This document shows, piece by piece, positions 11,600 to 22,140 of a stretch of 64,000 nucleotides of DNA (positions are counted from its first letter, which is position 1; every line of letters begins with the position of its first letter). The stretch lies in contig OZ038487.1 in assembly GCA_964036315.1 (NCBI GenBank), positions 54,608,909 through 54,672,908 on the forward strand, in the 5' to 3' direction. Below the pieces are notes generated by a model. The model worked only from the letters and a program-made list of their open reading frames with translations. It was not told where the DNA came from and did no database searches. The position numbers were made by a program, and so were the translations under genes. This DNA comes from Acanthosepion esculentum (lineage: Eukaryota; Mollusca; Cephalopoda; Sepiida; Sepiidae).

Positions 11600-12042
11600 C
11601 ACGTGACTTCAGTTCACAGTATTTTGGTGTTTTAGCATCTTATGCAGTTGAACAAAAGTATGTCTTGTGTAGTGTCCTGGGTATGTTGATAAATTACATC
11701 CAGCAGCAAGGTCTCGAAGTGAGAAATTGGAAGATTCGAGGAGTATGGAACCATCTATTGATTGCAGTTGTTCCTCGGTCCATCTTAACACTGGATGGCA
11801 GCACCTGTTAGGGTCCTAGCTGTGGGAAAATAGTAAACACTCAAACTGAGGTCAAAAAACTGAAACTATAAAAATTCAATTCCATAGTAAAAAAAAAATA
11901 CCTGCAATAGATTATTAAAAATAATTAAATTACCAGCAGCAAATTTTTGTAAAGGAAAAAATTACTCAAGCTGCCAAGAAAATTAAATTTTGGCATTAAA
12001 TGACCCATAACTAGTTGATATGCCATTAAACAAACAAACCTC
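11600..12042 (+). mobile_element. Dispersed repeat X, plus copy
   Basis: Reverse-complement match of 34778-35324 and direct match of 58430-58772. It ends in the shared tail AGTTGATATGCCATTAAAC followed by (AAAC)n at 12030-12042, which looks like the 3' tail of a retroposon. The open frame at 11521-11811 overlaps it and carries no family motif. Confidence 0.65.
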
Positions 12043-12234
12043 TAGTGCAACCATTTGTGCGTTCAGTTTCCTTTTCAATGCAATGAAAAGAAAACTATCA
12101 AGGGAGATTACTACTGAAAGTTTTTACTTCAAATAACAATGGCTCCTTAAACAAGTTAAAAAAGGATAGAGGAATTTGGTTAGTTATTATATAAGAAATG
12201 GTTGCCCATAGTTGTAGACAAGTGATGTCAGAGT

Positions 12235-12690
12235 CTCCAAAGAGTGCTAAACTACTACGTGATATCTGTCCTCTTGTATGGTGAGTGCTAGATGATCGAC
12301 TCACAGAGGAAGAAGATACTTGAAGTAATAGAAATATGTTTCTACAGAAGGATGTTGAGAATACTATGGACTGAACATGTGATCAACGACCAAGTTCTAG
12401 AGGCAATAGAAACAAAAAGGACACTTAAACTTAACAACAGGAAGAGATAGTGGAAATTTCTAGGGCACAAAATGAGGAGAGCAAGTTGTTCACAGGATAG
12501 ACTGAAGACAAGATGGACGGATGAAAACGATGCATAACCTACCTAGCATGCATTGATTAAATGGATGGTAGAGCAAGGTTTAGGAGAGATGACAAAATTT
12601 ATTAACTGCTACAAAGGACTGGAAATTGTGGAGAGCCATGATTGCCAACATCCTGAAGGGATATGACATATAGAAGAAAAAGAAGGTTGG
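12235..12690 (+). mobile_element. LINE-B remnant, copy 4
   Basis: Forward RT tail: a YYVISVLLYGEC-like motif near 12258-12290, then a FYRRMLRILWTEHVINDQVLEAIE-like run near 12342-12412 and a KFLGHKMR-like motif near 12455-12480. The tail reads ATTGCCAACATCCTGAAGG then (ATAGAAGAA) at 12670-12685. It is broken by deletions and stops. Confidence 0.75.
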
Positions 12691-13009
12691 TATAAGTTTA
12701 TTTCAGCATTTTTAAATAAACAGGAATGTACTCACTAAAATAGCATTTATAGGAGAAAATTATTATATTGTACTAGTCAAAATTTAATGTTAAAATTTAT
12801 ATACATTTGGATATATATTAAAAAATTATATTTGGTTCCTAACTTTTAATGTTAGAATTAGTTGCAACACCTTGTTAGAAAATCTTTTGTTGCATCATGC
12901 TTTGAGATTACATGTTATTTAATATATAACATTACTTACCTCTCTGAGATATGGGCATTAGAATAGTGAAAGAGGCATTCTAGACGTTAAACCGAATGCT
13001 AAGATGTAG
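12691..13009. other. No recognised feature
   Basis: AT-rich spacer; nothing supported. Confidence 0.5.
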
Positions 13010-13160
13010 GGAAACTTCATCAGAAATAAAGAAAAGAGTGATTAAGATGGAGGCAACAGAGATGTGATTCTACAGAAGAATACTGAGAACACTATGAACA
13101 GGACATATTAAGGAAAATGGGAGCAAAAAAGACACTTGTAACTCATTATACAGTTGAAAT
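13010..13160 (+). mobile_element. LINE-B fragment, copy 5
   Basis: Short forward piece equivalent to the LINE-B stretch from LETKKRV to the MWFYRRMLRI region, with an internal deletion. It abuts LINE-A at about 13150. Confidence 0.6.
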
Positions 13161-13440
13161 GGCTAGATGTAACCATGAAGTTCTGTGCTAACACTTTCTT
13201 TTCTCACACTTCTTGCTTGTGGAACTCTCTTCCGGCTTTTTGCTTTCCAATAAAATTTGATCTTCAAAAATTTAAACACAATGTCAATCGTTAACTTCTG
13301 TATTCTTAGTTTCTGTGCTTTTGCTGTTCTCGCTCCTTAATGTTTTCTTTTGCTGATATCCTTTCACACTAAGTAACACTCCTGTCTTAGTGGCTTTATT
13401 GACTTGAATGAGGTGAAATGAATAAAAAAAATATGAATAA
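13150..13440 (+). mobile_element. LINE-A 3' end (C-terminus, UTR and A-tail)
   Basis: Forward frames give VEMARC then SHTSCLWNSLPAFCFP and FDLQKFKHNVNR before a stop. This is the C-terminal signature of Jockey/I/CR1-type LINE ORF2 proteins. The 3' UTR contains TTAGTGGCTTTATTG and GGTGAAATGAATAAAAAAA, ending near 13435. The same UTR recurs at 15110-15250, 29870-30185 and 40600-40850 (plus) and 24120-24310, 37420-38000 and 49765-50110 (minus). Confidence 0.75.
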
Positions 13441-13559
13441 AAAAGAATCATTTAGAATCACTTGGAAACATAATGTGGAAAGCGTGAAGAATTACTGGAC
13501 ATATTAGAAGGCAAGATGCATAGAAGGAAAATGTTAGTAAGCTATCTATTTAATTTTTT

Positions 13560-13960
13560 CTATTTTTTATACTAATGTTTACCCAATACAAGGCCCAAGA
13601 GCCACTGTGGGGTGTTGCATAAACATGAGAAGTGGTAAGTAGTGAAGTTCATGGAGTTTTGCAAGTAAGATATTGGTTAACCCTAGACTTAAAGAGGTCA
13701 AGATTGTAGTGATTGGGAAAACATTCTGCTGGGAATTTGTTCCACAAAATAGCAGTTCTTGGGAGGAAGCTTCTTGAGTGGAACTTAAATCTGACTTCTT
13801 AATATGAAGGGAATGGGGATGATTCACACTAGTATACATGGTATTGAAGATTCCAGGTGTAAAAGTTAGGGATTGTGGGACTAAGGAATGTAACTTATAA
13901 ATGAATGGCAGAATGGATACTGGGAGGAATAATAAGGGGTCCATTATTGCTTAGACCTAC
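13560..13960 (-). mobile_element. LINE-A-like C-terminus, minus strand
   Basis: On the minus strand one frame reads AILWNKFPAECFP and YNLDLFKSRVNQYL, followed by a stop near 13640. The longer open frame at 13579-13944 is a different frame of the same DNA and not a gene. The variant differs from the main LINE-A tail and may be a sister family. Related stretches occur at 18780-19085, 43430-43500 and 46590-46740. Confidence 0.65.
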
Positions 13961-14019
13961 AAATGTTAGAAGAACCAGGATCAACCAGTCCCTGAAGTGA
14001 AATGACATATAAGAGGAGA

Positions 14020-14273
14020 ATTTTTTTTCTACTGTCAAAAAAATTGGTAGCAGTATTTAAGGAATTTTACTGTTGCATTATACTTTTAAAATATACAAAA
14101 AATGTTAAATAATTTCTGAGGAGTATATAGGTTCACATATCATCTTTTGCAGGAGTAGTGGTTTATCCCTTGTTTCTTGTTTAGGATTTGGTTTCTTGTT
14201 CCTTCTAAAGTCATTCTCTTTCACTCCTAGTGATCCTTTGTTACAAGAAAAATTAACATTTCTGATGTGTGTA

Positions 14274-14307
<34 letters not shown>

Positions 14308-15109
14308 TTCTTTAGAGTATAATTATCGTCTATGGCCTGACAAGACATGACATTAAAAAATCCCTTTTGTAACATGAGGAACTATAAGCCTGTATCTTTC
14401 TGATTTATATAGAACAATAAGATCCAAACATTGAAAGCACTCATGAACCAATAAATAAAAGTAAATCATATATTAAGCTCAAAGATCTGTTTTGTTCTAC
14501 AGAAATACACCTCACCAGAAATTTTTTTTTTTTCAAAATTTCTGTTCATTAAGTTCTCCAGATTATAAATATCAAAAGAAAGAAAATCTTTTTTGCAAAT
14601 TTTCTAAGTTTTACGATGTGGTTTCAGTTTGCTGTATAAATTTATTGAAAATTCATCTTCCCTATGCAGGCCAAAATAGATAAAAAAAAGTAAGTAAAGG
14701 AAATAATAAATAATAGTGATGATAATAATAAATATTCTTACTTGCCATTTTGGTAAATAAGAATATTCCGTAAATTCATATTTTGTGGCTGTTTTGAAAT
14801 TAATCAAAATTTTTATGTGAACATTATTTTCCCACAACACAGGAAGAAGATAAGAATATGTTTTAAATATTAACTTTTTTAGTTTAACATGAAATTGTTT
14901 GAAATTTTGTAAGGTTAGTAATAATATGCTTTGTTATGTGGTATGATAAGCATATTTGTTGGTGGGGAATTGGCTTGCATAAAGGGATCAGATTCCATTG
15001 AATATAAATAACAATTTAAAATTTTTTAAATTTTAACAGAGGATTATTTTTTTTAATGTCCATGATCAGCAGCACTTAATGAATAGGAATATGAAAACAT
15101 CTGATCTTT
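14020..15109. other. AT-rich DNA with one microsatellite
   Basis: (GT)n/(AT)n near 14262-14306. Around 14150-14250 a stretch resembles 33100-33200 (GTGGTTTATCCCTTG versus GAGGTTTATCCCTTC). No gene seen. Confidence 0.5.
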
Positions 15110-15250
15110 GAAAATTTACCTTCTGTCTTCTTAATTCCTATTTTTTTTATTGTTCTCACTTCTTAATAATGTTTTCTTTTTCTCAAGTTACTCCTTGTGT
15201 CTTAGTAGCTTTATTGCCTTGCTTGGGGTGAAATGATTAAAAACAGTCAG
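15110..15250 (+). mobile_element. LINE-A 3' UTR fragment
   Basis: Forward match to the LINE-A UTR: CTTAGTAGCTTTATTGCC and TTGGGGTGAAATGATTAAA, ending near 15245. No coding part. Confidence 0.65.
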
Positions 15251-15362
15251 GTTCCCAGCTGTGCAGAGACCAATACAATCATGAGATATATTTTATCTTA
15301 ATTTGTCTTGTGATATATTTTCACTTATTTCCATCTATTAGATCAGAGGTTCTCAACCACTG
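15245..15362 (+). repeat. Direct repeat flanking LINE-C, left copy
   Basis: About 118 bp match 15728-15848, running from a CAGGT(T/G)CCCAGCTG start to CAGAGGTTCTCAACCA. Both copies end with the first bases of a hAT-type terminus, but only the right copy continues into a complete element. LINE-C (15440-15728) lies between them. Confidence 0.75.
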
Positions 15363-15439
15363 ACCAAATGAAAGTTATTTTGATAAATGTATCACTTATC
15401 CAAATAATCAAGAATCCAAGTATTAGAAATGAGAGGCTA

Positions 15440-15728
15440 CAGAACCATTCAGGGCGTCTTCTACATAGACCGTATTACAAATGATGCAGTGCATGATGAC
15501 ATTAAGCAGTAAACAGACCCGTTGGAAGACTTCACAGCCACCGTCACAAATAGCAAGTTGAAATGGTGTGGACGCATCATAAGAGCCAAAAATCTTTTCA
15601 CTGCCATTCTACAAGATTCCACTTCAAGCAAAAGAAGAAAGGCAGACAGAAAGAAAAATGGTCTGACTGAGTGGATTGGAAGATAATTCACGGAAACTCG
15701 GACGCAGACAAGACATATGGAGGGAGAC
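15440..15728 (+). mobile_element. LINE-C reverse transcriptase C-terminal remnant
   Basis: Forward frame reads YRITNDAVHDDIKQ then, after a stop, KLKWCGRIIRAKNLF and TAILQDSTSSKRRKADRKK then EWIGR. This is the C-terminal region of a non-LTR retrotransposon RT, of the type with KLKWYGHV...GRRRGRQ..RW. It differs clearly from LINE-A and LINE-B. One in-frame stop separates the two halves and the 5' part is missing. The minus-strand frame at 15461-15730 is an antisense shadow. Confidence 0.7.
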
Positions 15729-15848
15729 AATCAGGTGCCCAGCTGCGCACAGTGACCCATACAGTCATGTGATATCTTTTATCTTAATTTGTTTTGTGAA
15801 CCATTTTCACTTACTTCCATCTGTTAGAGCAGAGGTTCTCAACCAGTG
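15728..15848 (+). repeat. Direct repeat flanking LINE-C, right copy
   Basis: Counterpart of 15245-15362. Its last bases overlap the left end of the complete hAT element that starts at 15830. Confidence 0.75.
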
Positions 15849-16156
15849 GGAGTCCTCTCCGGGAGTTTTCAGAGTTTCCAGCGGGAGGGAGAGAATCTTT
15901 TAAATTTTCTTGTTTTTTATTTATAGAATTTGGAGCCAATTATGAGTATCATAAAAGCCTCCCCTATAAAAATAATCCATGTACATATATATATATGTAT
16001 ATATGTAATAATATGGAAAAGAATAAAGATTTTCAAGAATATATGTATATTATTTGGAATGCACCTTTTGAGGTGGACAATCTTGGAAATGGTGAAGAAT
16101 GACATTTTGACATATGGTGAAAAGGGATCATTAGGAAAAAAGGTTGACAACCATTG
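15830..16156. mobile_element. Short non-autonomous hAT element
   Basis: The 327-bp element starts CAGAGGTTCTCAACC and ends in the complement of CAATGGTTGTCAACC (12 of 15 TIR bases agree), the terminus type of hAT elements. An exact 8-bp target duplication TGTTAGAG lies on both sides (15822-15829 and 16157-16164), as hAT transposases make. No transposase is encoded. The interior is AT-rich with a small (AT)n run near 15985-16000. The frames crossing it are not genes. Confidence 0.85.
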
Positions 16157-16219
16157 TGTTAGAGCAATCTCAAACATAGCAAGTTTCATTGATCTCTGTG
16201 TGTTATATATTATTTAAAA

Positions 16220-16440
16220 GCACACTCATGCTTAGAATTAGAAAGAGATAGTTGTAATAAGGAAAGAGGGCTTGGAAAATTTGAAGGCCAGAGGGACAGA
16301 TAGAAACAGCAAGTAGTGAGCATGTGAAAATCAATGACAGAATAATGATTGCAAGGGAGAGTAAAAAGAGACAAGCATTGCTAAGAATTGCAACATATAG
16401 ACAGTTATGAAGACTTATGATGGTCAAATGTCCAAACTGA
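16220..16440 (+). mobile_element. LINE-B fragment, copy 6
   Basis: Very decayed forward piece: LRIRKR..., then RKEGLENLKA, then a MIARES-like stretch, ending near a MMVKCPN-like tail. It starts inside the family tail and carries several deletions. Confidence 0.6.
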
Positions 16441-17879
16441 TAGTCACTATGCAGTGTTGATGTCTATGTCCACACTGTCTTTCTCTCTCTCTATCTCTCT
16501 CTATTTATTATGGACTTTCCAAAATCTGACCAAATAACCAAGCAAAAGAATTTTTTTTTATTTCCTTTTTGGTTGGGTTGACAACTTTCAGCATCCCTTT
16601 GTAGAGACTGTAGCCTAATAAAGAAAAGATTATTTATTTCACACAAATTATTATTGTTATTACAGAACTTTCAGCATATCTATTGTAGAGACTGTGGCCA
16701 AATGAAAAAAAAATTATTTATTTTACCCAAATATTTATTTTTCAACTTAATTTCCTTCATTCTTCATGGACTTAATTCTTTAATAAATACATAGATCAAA
16801 CATTGCAAAGTGATCATTTCAGGTCTAAATTCAGCTAATAATCATGTCAGCAATTAACCAATCTTCTTATAAAGACACATGCACATAGTCTTAGCTATAT
16901 ATGTGCAGAAACACAAAAGTGCACAGTTCATGTATTCTTGCTATTTAATATCAGGTAGAAATATTTGACCAAATCTGAAAAAGCCACAACTTATTGTATA
17001 GGAATGTGAATGCATGTACATAGTTTCCCCTTTGGATATTTCTATCATAAGGTAAGTTCTAGTTCCGTAATCTTTTTTTTATAAAACAAGACCAAGTAAG
17101 ACAAAATGTGCCAATGTTTTTTATGAGATGGAGAGTAGGCATCTGGAGATGATTTACCAGTTGTTCATTTCCCATGCAGGCATAGGGAAGTTTCAAGATC
17201 ATTCAAAGTTATTTATAGAAGTCAATATACGTTTGCAATAAAAGATAGAATAAGAAAATTTTTCCCAACATATTTCTTAATAAACAGATCTCACCTCTTT
17301 ATCTTGATATATTTGTTGCTTAAGCAAGCAATTTAATGTGGAACTTTTAGGGATGATGCCTATTGGTGTCCATCAGCCAATCAGCTTTTACCACACCCAT
17401 TACTGCAGATCGATCAGTTCTTGGGTTGACAATGAGCAGATTTCTTGAGAAGATACAAATTTGGATTCAGTTTGAATCTTCAAGTTTTTTCTGACTGACA
17501 AAATAAAAATTGTGTTTTTCAGGACATCTACTGTTTTGTGTACAGCTGTAATAAAAAATCAATTTATAGCAGAAATGTCTGAATTTGTCCTTACCAACAT
17601 TATCATCTTATGTGCAAGTCTGAGAGAATGCATACATACATACATATAGGAATAGGTTTCTAAAAGACTCAAGAACTTAATAATTAAGTTTGAACTTTAT
17701 GAGTTGCATTGTCTCATCGTAAAGCCGAGGGAAAGCAACTCGTATATTCATAAATATAGTGCGATGATAATTTTCCTTTTAAGACCGTTCTTGGATAGGT
17801 GTGCAAGAATTAGGGTAGGAAAACCACAACCATGAAATTAGCAAGGCTTGGAAAGGTAATATAAAATATACTTTATGAA
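16441..17879. other. Mostly unique AT-rich DNA
   Basis: Holds a (CT)n run near 16480-16503 and an imperfect local tandem: 16579-16640 resembles 16668-16735 (CTTTCAGCAT...TGTAGAGACTGT). No gene or known repeat otherwise. Confidence 0.5.
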
Positions 17880-18690
17880 TTTAAGTTCAGTAAGGATGCA
17901 TTCCAAAAGCTGGGCCGAGTATTGCAAGACAGGAGGATTTCTTTGATAACAAAGGAAAGAATACTGAGATGTTACGTGACATCTCTCCTGCTTTACGGCA
18001 GCGAATATTGGACAATTTTCTCAAAGATGAAGTGACTTGAGGTGATGGAGATGTGGTTCTACAGAAGGATGCTAAGGATATCATAGACCGAGTGTGTGAG
18101 CAACGATGAGGTCTTAGATGAGGTCTTAGAGAGGATGTAAACTGCTGGTCAGTTGGTCTGTCATACCATCTATCCATCAATTCCCATTACTCTTCTCTAT
18201 TGGCTTCAGTCCATCCTCTTACATCATTCTTTCTCAGACTCCTTATCCCAGCCTCATTGCATCTGCATTCTTTTAACTTTAACCCTATCTGTTTATTTTT
18301 GTTGTTGTTGTATTATTTTTGTGATAATATAAATTGGCTGCCATGAAAGTCTATTGCATTTTGACCTTTGCCCAATCATTAAATTATGTTTATTCTGCAT
18401 TCTTTTAACTTTAACATCAGGAAGAGACAGCTGAGGTTTCTGGGACACATTATGAGGAAGGAGAGCCTGAAGAATCTAATACTCACAGGTCGAATAGGGG
18501 GAAAGAGTGACAAGGGAAAACAATGCATGACATACCTAGCGGGCTTAAGCAAGTGGATGACAGAGTGTGGTCTGGGGGAGGTAGCAGAGAGAAGGAACTT
18601 GTTGAGAGCTGCAAGGGATAGAGGGAGGTAGAGAGCTATGATCATTTATGTCCTGAAAGGGCAGCACAAAGACTAGATAAGTGACAAGGT
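17880..18690 (+). mobile_element. LINE-B remnant, copy 7, interrupted by a patch
   Basis: The best preserved LINE-B tail. Left part 17885-18141 encodes DAFQKLGRVLQDRRISL, then TSLLLYGSEYWTI, then MWFYRRMLRIS. After the patch at 18142-18415 the right part is an open frame up to 18631 with IRKRQLRFLGHIMRKESL, then NLILTGRIGGKSDKGK, then a TYLAGLSKWM stretch and GLGEVAERRN. About 40 bp of LINE sequence expected between the halves are replaced by the patch. The left half has one in-frame stop (TGA near 18033). Confidence 0.85.
18142..18415 (+). repeat. Templated patch copied from 20.8 kb
   Basis: 18142-18394 equals 20762-21014 with one mismatch and no indel (253 bp). It is followed by 21 bp (18395-18415, CTGCATTCTTTTAACTTTAAC) that repeat an internal part of the same source (20883-20903). 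LINE-B resumes at once. No target duplication or poly-A is visible, so this is not simple retroposition. Confidence 0.9.
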
Positions 18691-19100
18691 CTCATCAGTT
18701 TACACTTGAAATGGCTAGATGTAACTTATTAGCTGTCCAATACTAAATTTCATCCAATAAAATACCAAAGAACCATTTAAGTTAGAGGATTACTGTGAAC
18801 AAAGAGATGGTAGGAAGAAAAGATTATGAATAGAAGAAGGACATATAATGATTGACACATGACTTGAAGACGTTAAGATTATAATGTTCAATTCCATATG
18901 AGAATTTGTTTCACAATGTAACCATTTTCCTCACATTTGGAATACAGAGGAAATGAAGATAATTCAGCTCTGTGGAAATAGCATGGTATGTCCTGGTGGT
19001 AAAGGTCTGAACTGGTAGAATTAAAGGATAGAGCTCATCTGACTATTTGCTATGAAGCAATAGGCTGGCATCTGTGGGGAAAATGTCACAGAATAAAGAA
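18690..19100. mobile_element. LINE-A-related fragments
   Basis: 18700-18735 matches the LINE-A stretch TTGAAATGGCTAGATGTAA (plus). 18830-19085 resembles 46590-46740 and more weakly 13790-13930 (minus), sharing a GGAAATGAAGAT.ATT block and GAACTGGT(A/G)GAA. It is old and fragmented. Confidence 0.45.
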
Positions 19101-19127
19101 TACAAGGGTCAGCTGAAAATTTCAACC

Positions 19128-19271
19128 AAGATATAAATGTAAGTAGACACACAAGTTGGTAAACTAAAAGACACGCACGTGTCCCAGAATACAACAATTG
19201 GCTGACCGATCTGGTACACTTGCATGTCTTTTAGTCTAACAACTGGGGTGTCTACTTACAGTTATATCTTG
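19128..19271. mobile_element. MITE-like hairpin with 55-bp arms
   Basis: Arms 19128-19182 and 19217-19271 are reverse complements with about 8 mismatches, both carrying GTAAGTAGACAC and ACTAAAAGACA. The spacer is about 34 bp. Weaker pairing may extend outward (AGCTGA.../...TCAGCC). No coding capacity and no clear target duplication. The superfamily is not assigned. Confidence 0.7.
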
Positions 19272-19299
19272 CTCAGCCTATGAACTTTCCAGAGTAATT

Positions 19300-19836
19300 C
19301 TTCTCAGACAAATCTGCATAAAGAATTCTGAAGTATTTCAATACAGGAAAGAGAGGATTGAGTAGTACCTACTCAGATATGCCAGAAATAATCCATTTTT
19401 GGTCTAATCTGACTCTTGTAAAAATAAAGCATGGTAGAAGGAATCTAGTACTACCTGAGCAATAAAATGTGCCAACCATTTTTCCAGTATATTTTGGCTT
19501 GGATTGTATATATGAGTTTCACATGAGACCTAAAAGACATTCAAACCATAAACCAGCTAAAGTACTCATCTATGCTTGTTAAGAAATTAAGACTTAGATT
19601 TAAGCTGGTGATAATAAACTAATTAGGATCAAACTGGAAATGTTTCCATTGAATTTATAAATAATTCTTTGGAAAAATAATTAACAATTAGTTGCCAGAA
19701 CACCGTCTTATAATTGGTCGCCGCGGGCAGGCTGCAGCTTCTGTATACGTCATATTTGGTGCTGTGTTCAGGCTGTAGCCCTGAACACTGTCATATCAGA
19801 ATTTTATACATACTGACAAGAAAAATCATATTCGAT

Positions 19837-19837
<1 letters not shown>
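19300..19837. other. No gene; locally GC-richer patch
   Basis: 19695-19800 is richer in GC than nearly all the window (GGTCGCCGCGGGCAGGCTGC) and contains an imperfect hairpin (GTGTTCAGGCT...AGCCCTGAACAC). Nothing else is supported. Confidence 0.45.

Positions 19838-19872
<35 letters not shown>
19838..19872. repeat. (AT)n microsatellite
   Basis: Uninterrupted AT dinucleotide run of about 34 bp. Confidence 0.95.
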
Positions 19873-19875
<3 letters not shown>

Positions 19876-19984
19876 TACATGTTTCATTAAATAATATAGA
19901 TAAGTGTTGTCTATATATTTTATGTAAGTTCTTTTCATATCGTCTGATAAGCTTAATAACATTATCATTAAACAATGAAAGAAA

Positions 19985-20600
19985 ATCACAATATTGATAC
20001 ATATTTTTTAATCCAATCTAAGCTTTCGGCTTACATAAGCCATTATCGAAGATGACAATTACACAATATATTAAGCAATACACGAACAAGAAATTGATGA
20101 CAGTCTGTTTTTGTTGACATGGATGATTTCCAAGCAACGATAAACACGTGCATATAAGACGCTGAAAGCGAAAATCGCACAACAGCTCATGACGTCACAC
20201 ATGACCACGCGAGAGTGAATCCGATGAGTATTGAGTATGGAAAGCCGTTGGTATGAACCAATGGCTTCTGTTACTAATTATAGGCATTTAAGGATATTTG
20301 TGGAGATTTCATAGTTTATTTTGTTCAGGTTAGGTTTCAACTGTTTTATGTATATAGCTTCAAGAATTTTTAGTTTTTGTTTATTCTTTTCATGTTTAAG
20401 TATAGTTGTGTTTTCGACAAGGATTTTCCGGAATTGTGTATGTGGCCAGGCGTGTTGTTTTAAATGCCTAAAAATGTTAGAGTTATCATTCAAATGTAGT
20501 GTCAAGCGTATATGCATGTTCATGCGTGTAAGTATACATTTTTTGCTTGTGTGTGACAGGTGTATACGAATATATGTTTATAAGTATAACCGTCTTTGAG
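19985..20600 (-). mobile_element. Penelope-like element 3' end (GIY-YIG C-terminus)
   Basis: The minus-strand frame 20278-20523 reads RLTLHLNDNSNIFRHL, then ILVENTTILKHEKNKQ, then KLKILEAIYIKQLKPNLNKI. That order and spacing match the C-terminal GIY-YIG nuclease domain of Penelope-like retroelements (HL..., NT.IL, LEA.YIK...KP.LN). The N-terminal GIY and YIG half and the RT are absent, so it is 5'-truncated. The 3' flank (lower coordinates) carries a GGCTTATGTAAGCC hairpin followed by GAAA, like the hammerhead-type hairpins known from Penelope terminal repeats. The domain frame has no stop over 81 codons, so decay is moderate. Confidence 0.8.
20024..20048 (-). ncRNA. Degenerate hammerhead-like hairpin
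   Basis: Minus strand: CGATAAT, then the perfect stem GGCTTA/TAAGCC with a TG loop (20028-20041), then GAAA (20024-20027). The layout core-stem II-GAAA matches a hammerhead ribozyme, and such ribozymes are documented in Penelope-like elements. The core should read CTGANGA; here two or more positions differ, and stems I and III are not clear. Probably an inactive relic. Confidence 0.4.
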
Positions 20601-20761
20601 CATCCACATTCAAGTACAAGTCGATAAGAATTTGTGAGTCTTATTAGTTTTATATGAACATTGTCCTTGACCCTAGATGCAGTGTTAATTGTTTGCATAA
20701 ACTTCTGCTTCATTCCATTTTTACCTTTGCCTGGCCAATATTCTCATTTCTCCTTGTCCAT

Positions 20762-21014
20762 CTGCTGGTCAGTTGGTCTGTCATTCCATCTATCCATCAA
20801 TTCCCATTACTCTTCTCTATTGGCTTCAGTCCATCCTCTTACATCATTCTTTCTCAGACTCCTTATCCCAGCCTCATTGCATCTGCATTCTTTTAACTTT
20901 AACCCTATCTGTTTATTTTTGTTGTTGTTGTATTATTTTTGTGATAATATAAATTGGCTGCCATGAAAGTCTATTGCATTTTGACCTTTGCCCAATCATT
21001 AAATTATGTTTATT
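20762..21014 (+). repeat. Source copy of the patch in LINE-B
   Basis: 253 bp identical but for one base to 18142-18394. Here its flanks continue in similar composition on both sides, so this is the likelier donor. No family assigned. Confidence 0.8.
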
Positions 21015-21544
21015 TTTCAAATCATTAATGACATCATAATCAGCAGCATCACCATATCATACATTATAATCATTTACCTAATTTTTCCCAAAACCCATTA
21101 TTTCTTCAAAAGCTTTCTTTTCATTTTACCATTATAATTTCAAAATGGTAATTTCCCTCGTCTTCTGATTGATGTCATCTTTCATATTGCCATTACATCT
21201 TCATCTTTCTTCATAACTTCCAGTTTCTTCTCACTTCCCTTCCCAATATTTATCTTCACAGTTTTTTCAAGTCAACTATCATCATCATTGTCCTCATCTT
21301 GGTCAGTCATTACTGTCATTATCTTATGAGTGTTGTTGTTTCAATTATCTGTGATTATGCCATTATTCATAATCAAAACCCTGCCCTGTGTTAATTTTTA
21401 TAATCATCAGCATCTCACAATTGCAATTGCTTATATCAGTTCTAAAATTTCAGTCATTTTTTTCATCTTCTCTTTCTTTTCTTCCCCATTCCAATTCACC
21501 ATTATCAGGGAGACCATCAGTGCCAATGGCTTCTTCTGATTTAG
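21015..21544. other. Simple-sequence-like (CAT)-rich DNA
   Basis: Loose TCATCATC and CATTAT blocks. No gene. Confidence 0.5.
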
Positions 21545-22140
21545 AATAATTTACATTTTCATAATTCTTAAGTAATCTAAGGATGACAAAAATGACATAT
21601 AATTTGTCATTTTCTCAATCCTTAGATTATAATTTTCATAATCCTTGGATTACTTGTCATTTTCATAATCCTTAGATTACTTGTCATTTTCATAATCCTT
21701 AGATTTCTTAGCATATTCATCATCCTTAAATTAAATATCATTTTTGTCATTCTTAAATTACATGTCATTTTCATCATACTAAAATTGTCATTTTCATCAC
21801 CTTTAAATTACATGTCATTTTTGTCATCATTAAATTCCATGTCTTTTTTGTCATTCTTAAATTGCTTGTCATTTTTGTCATCCTTAAGTTACATGTCATT
21901 TTTGTCATTCCTAAATTACATGTCATTTTTGTTATCCTTAAATTATATGTCTTCTTTGTCATCCTTAAGTTATATGTGATTTTCATCATCTTGAAAGGGA
22001 AAAGTAATTTAATCATCTTTAAATTACTGGTTATGTTTGTCAACCCTAGATTGTCATTTTCCTTTTCCTTGTATTGTCATTTTTATAATCCTTGGATTAC
22101 ATGTTATTTTCATCATCCATGAATTATCATTTTCTTCATA
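21545..22140. repeat. Minisatellite, units of about 28-32 bp
   Basis: About 20 diverged tandem units of the pattern TGTCATTTT(C/T)(A/G)TCATCCTTA(A/G)ATTACA. Open frames on both strands (Leu-Ser-Phe or Met-Thr-Lys repeats) come from the unit and are not genes. Confidence 0.9.

Noticed and set aside
13579..13944. 121-codon minus frame
   Set aside because: It overlaps LINE-A-like DNA in a different frame from the one with the WNKFPAE...YNLDLFKSRVNQYL signature.
21774..22122. Open frames with Leu-Ser-Phe or Met-Thr-Lys repeats
   Set aside because: They are produced by the minisatellite unit, in more than one frame and on both strands.
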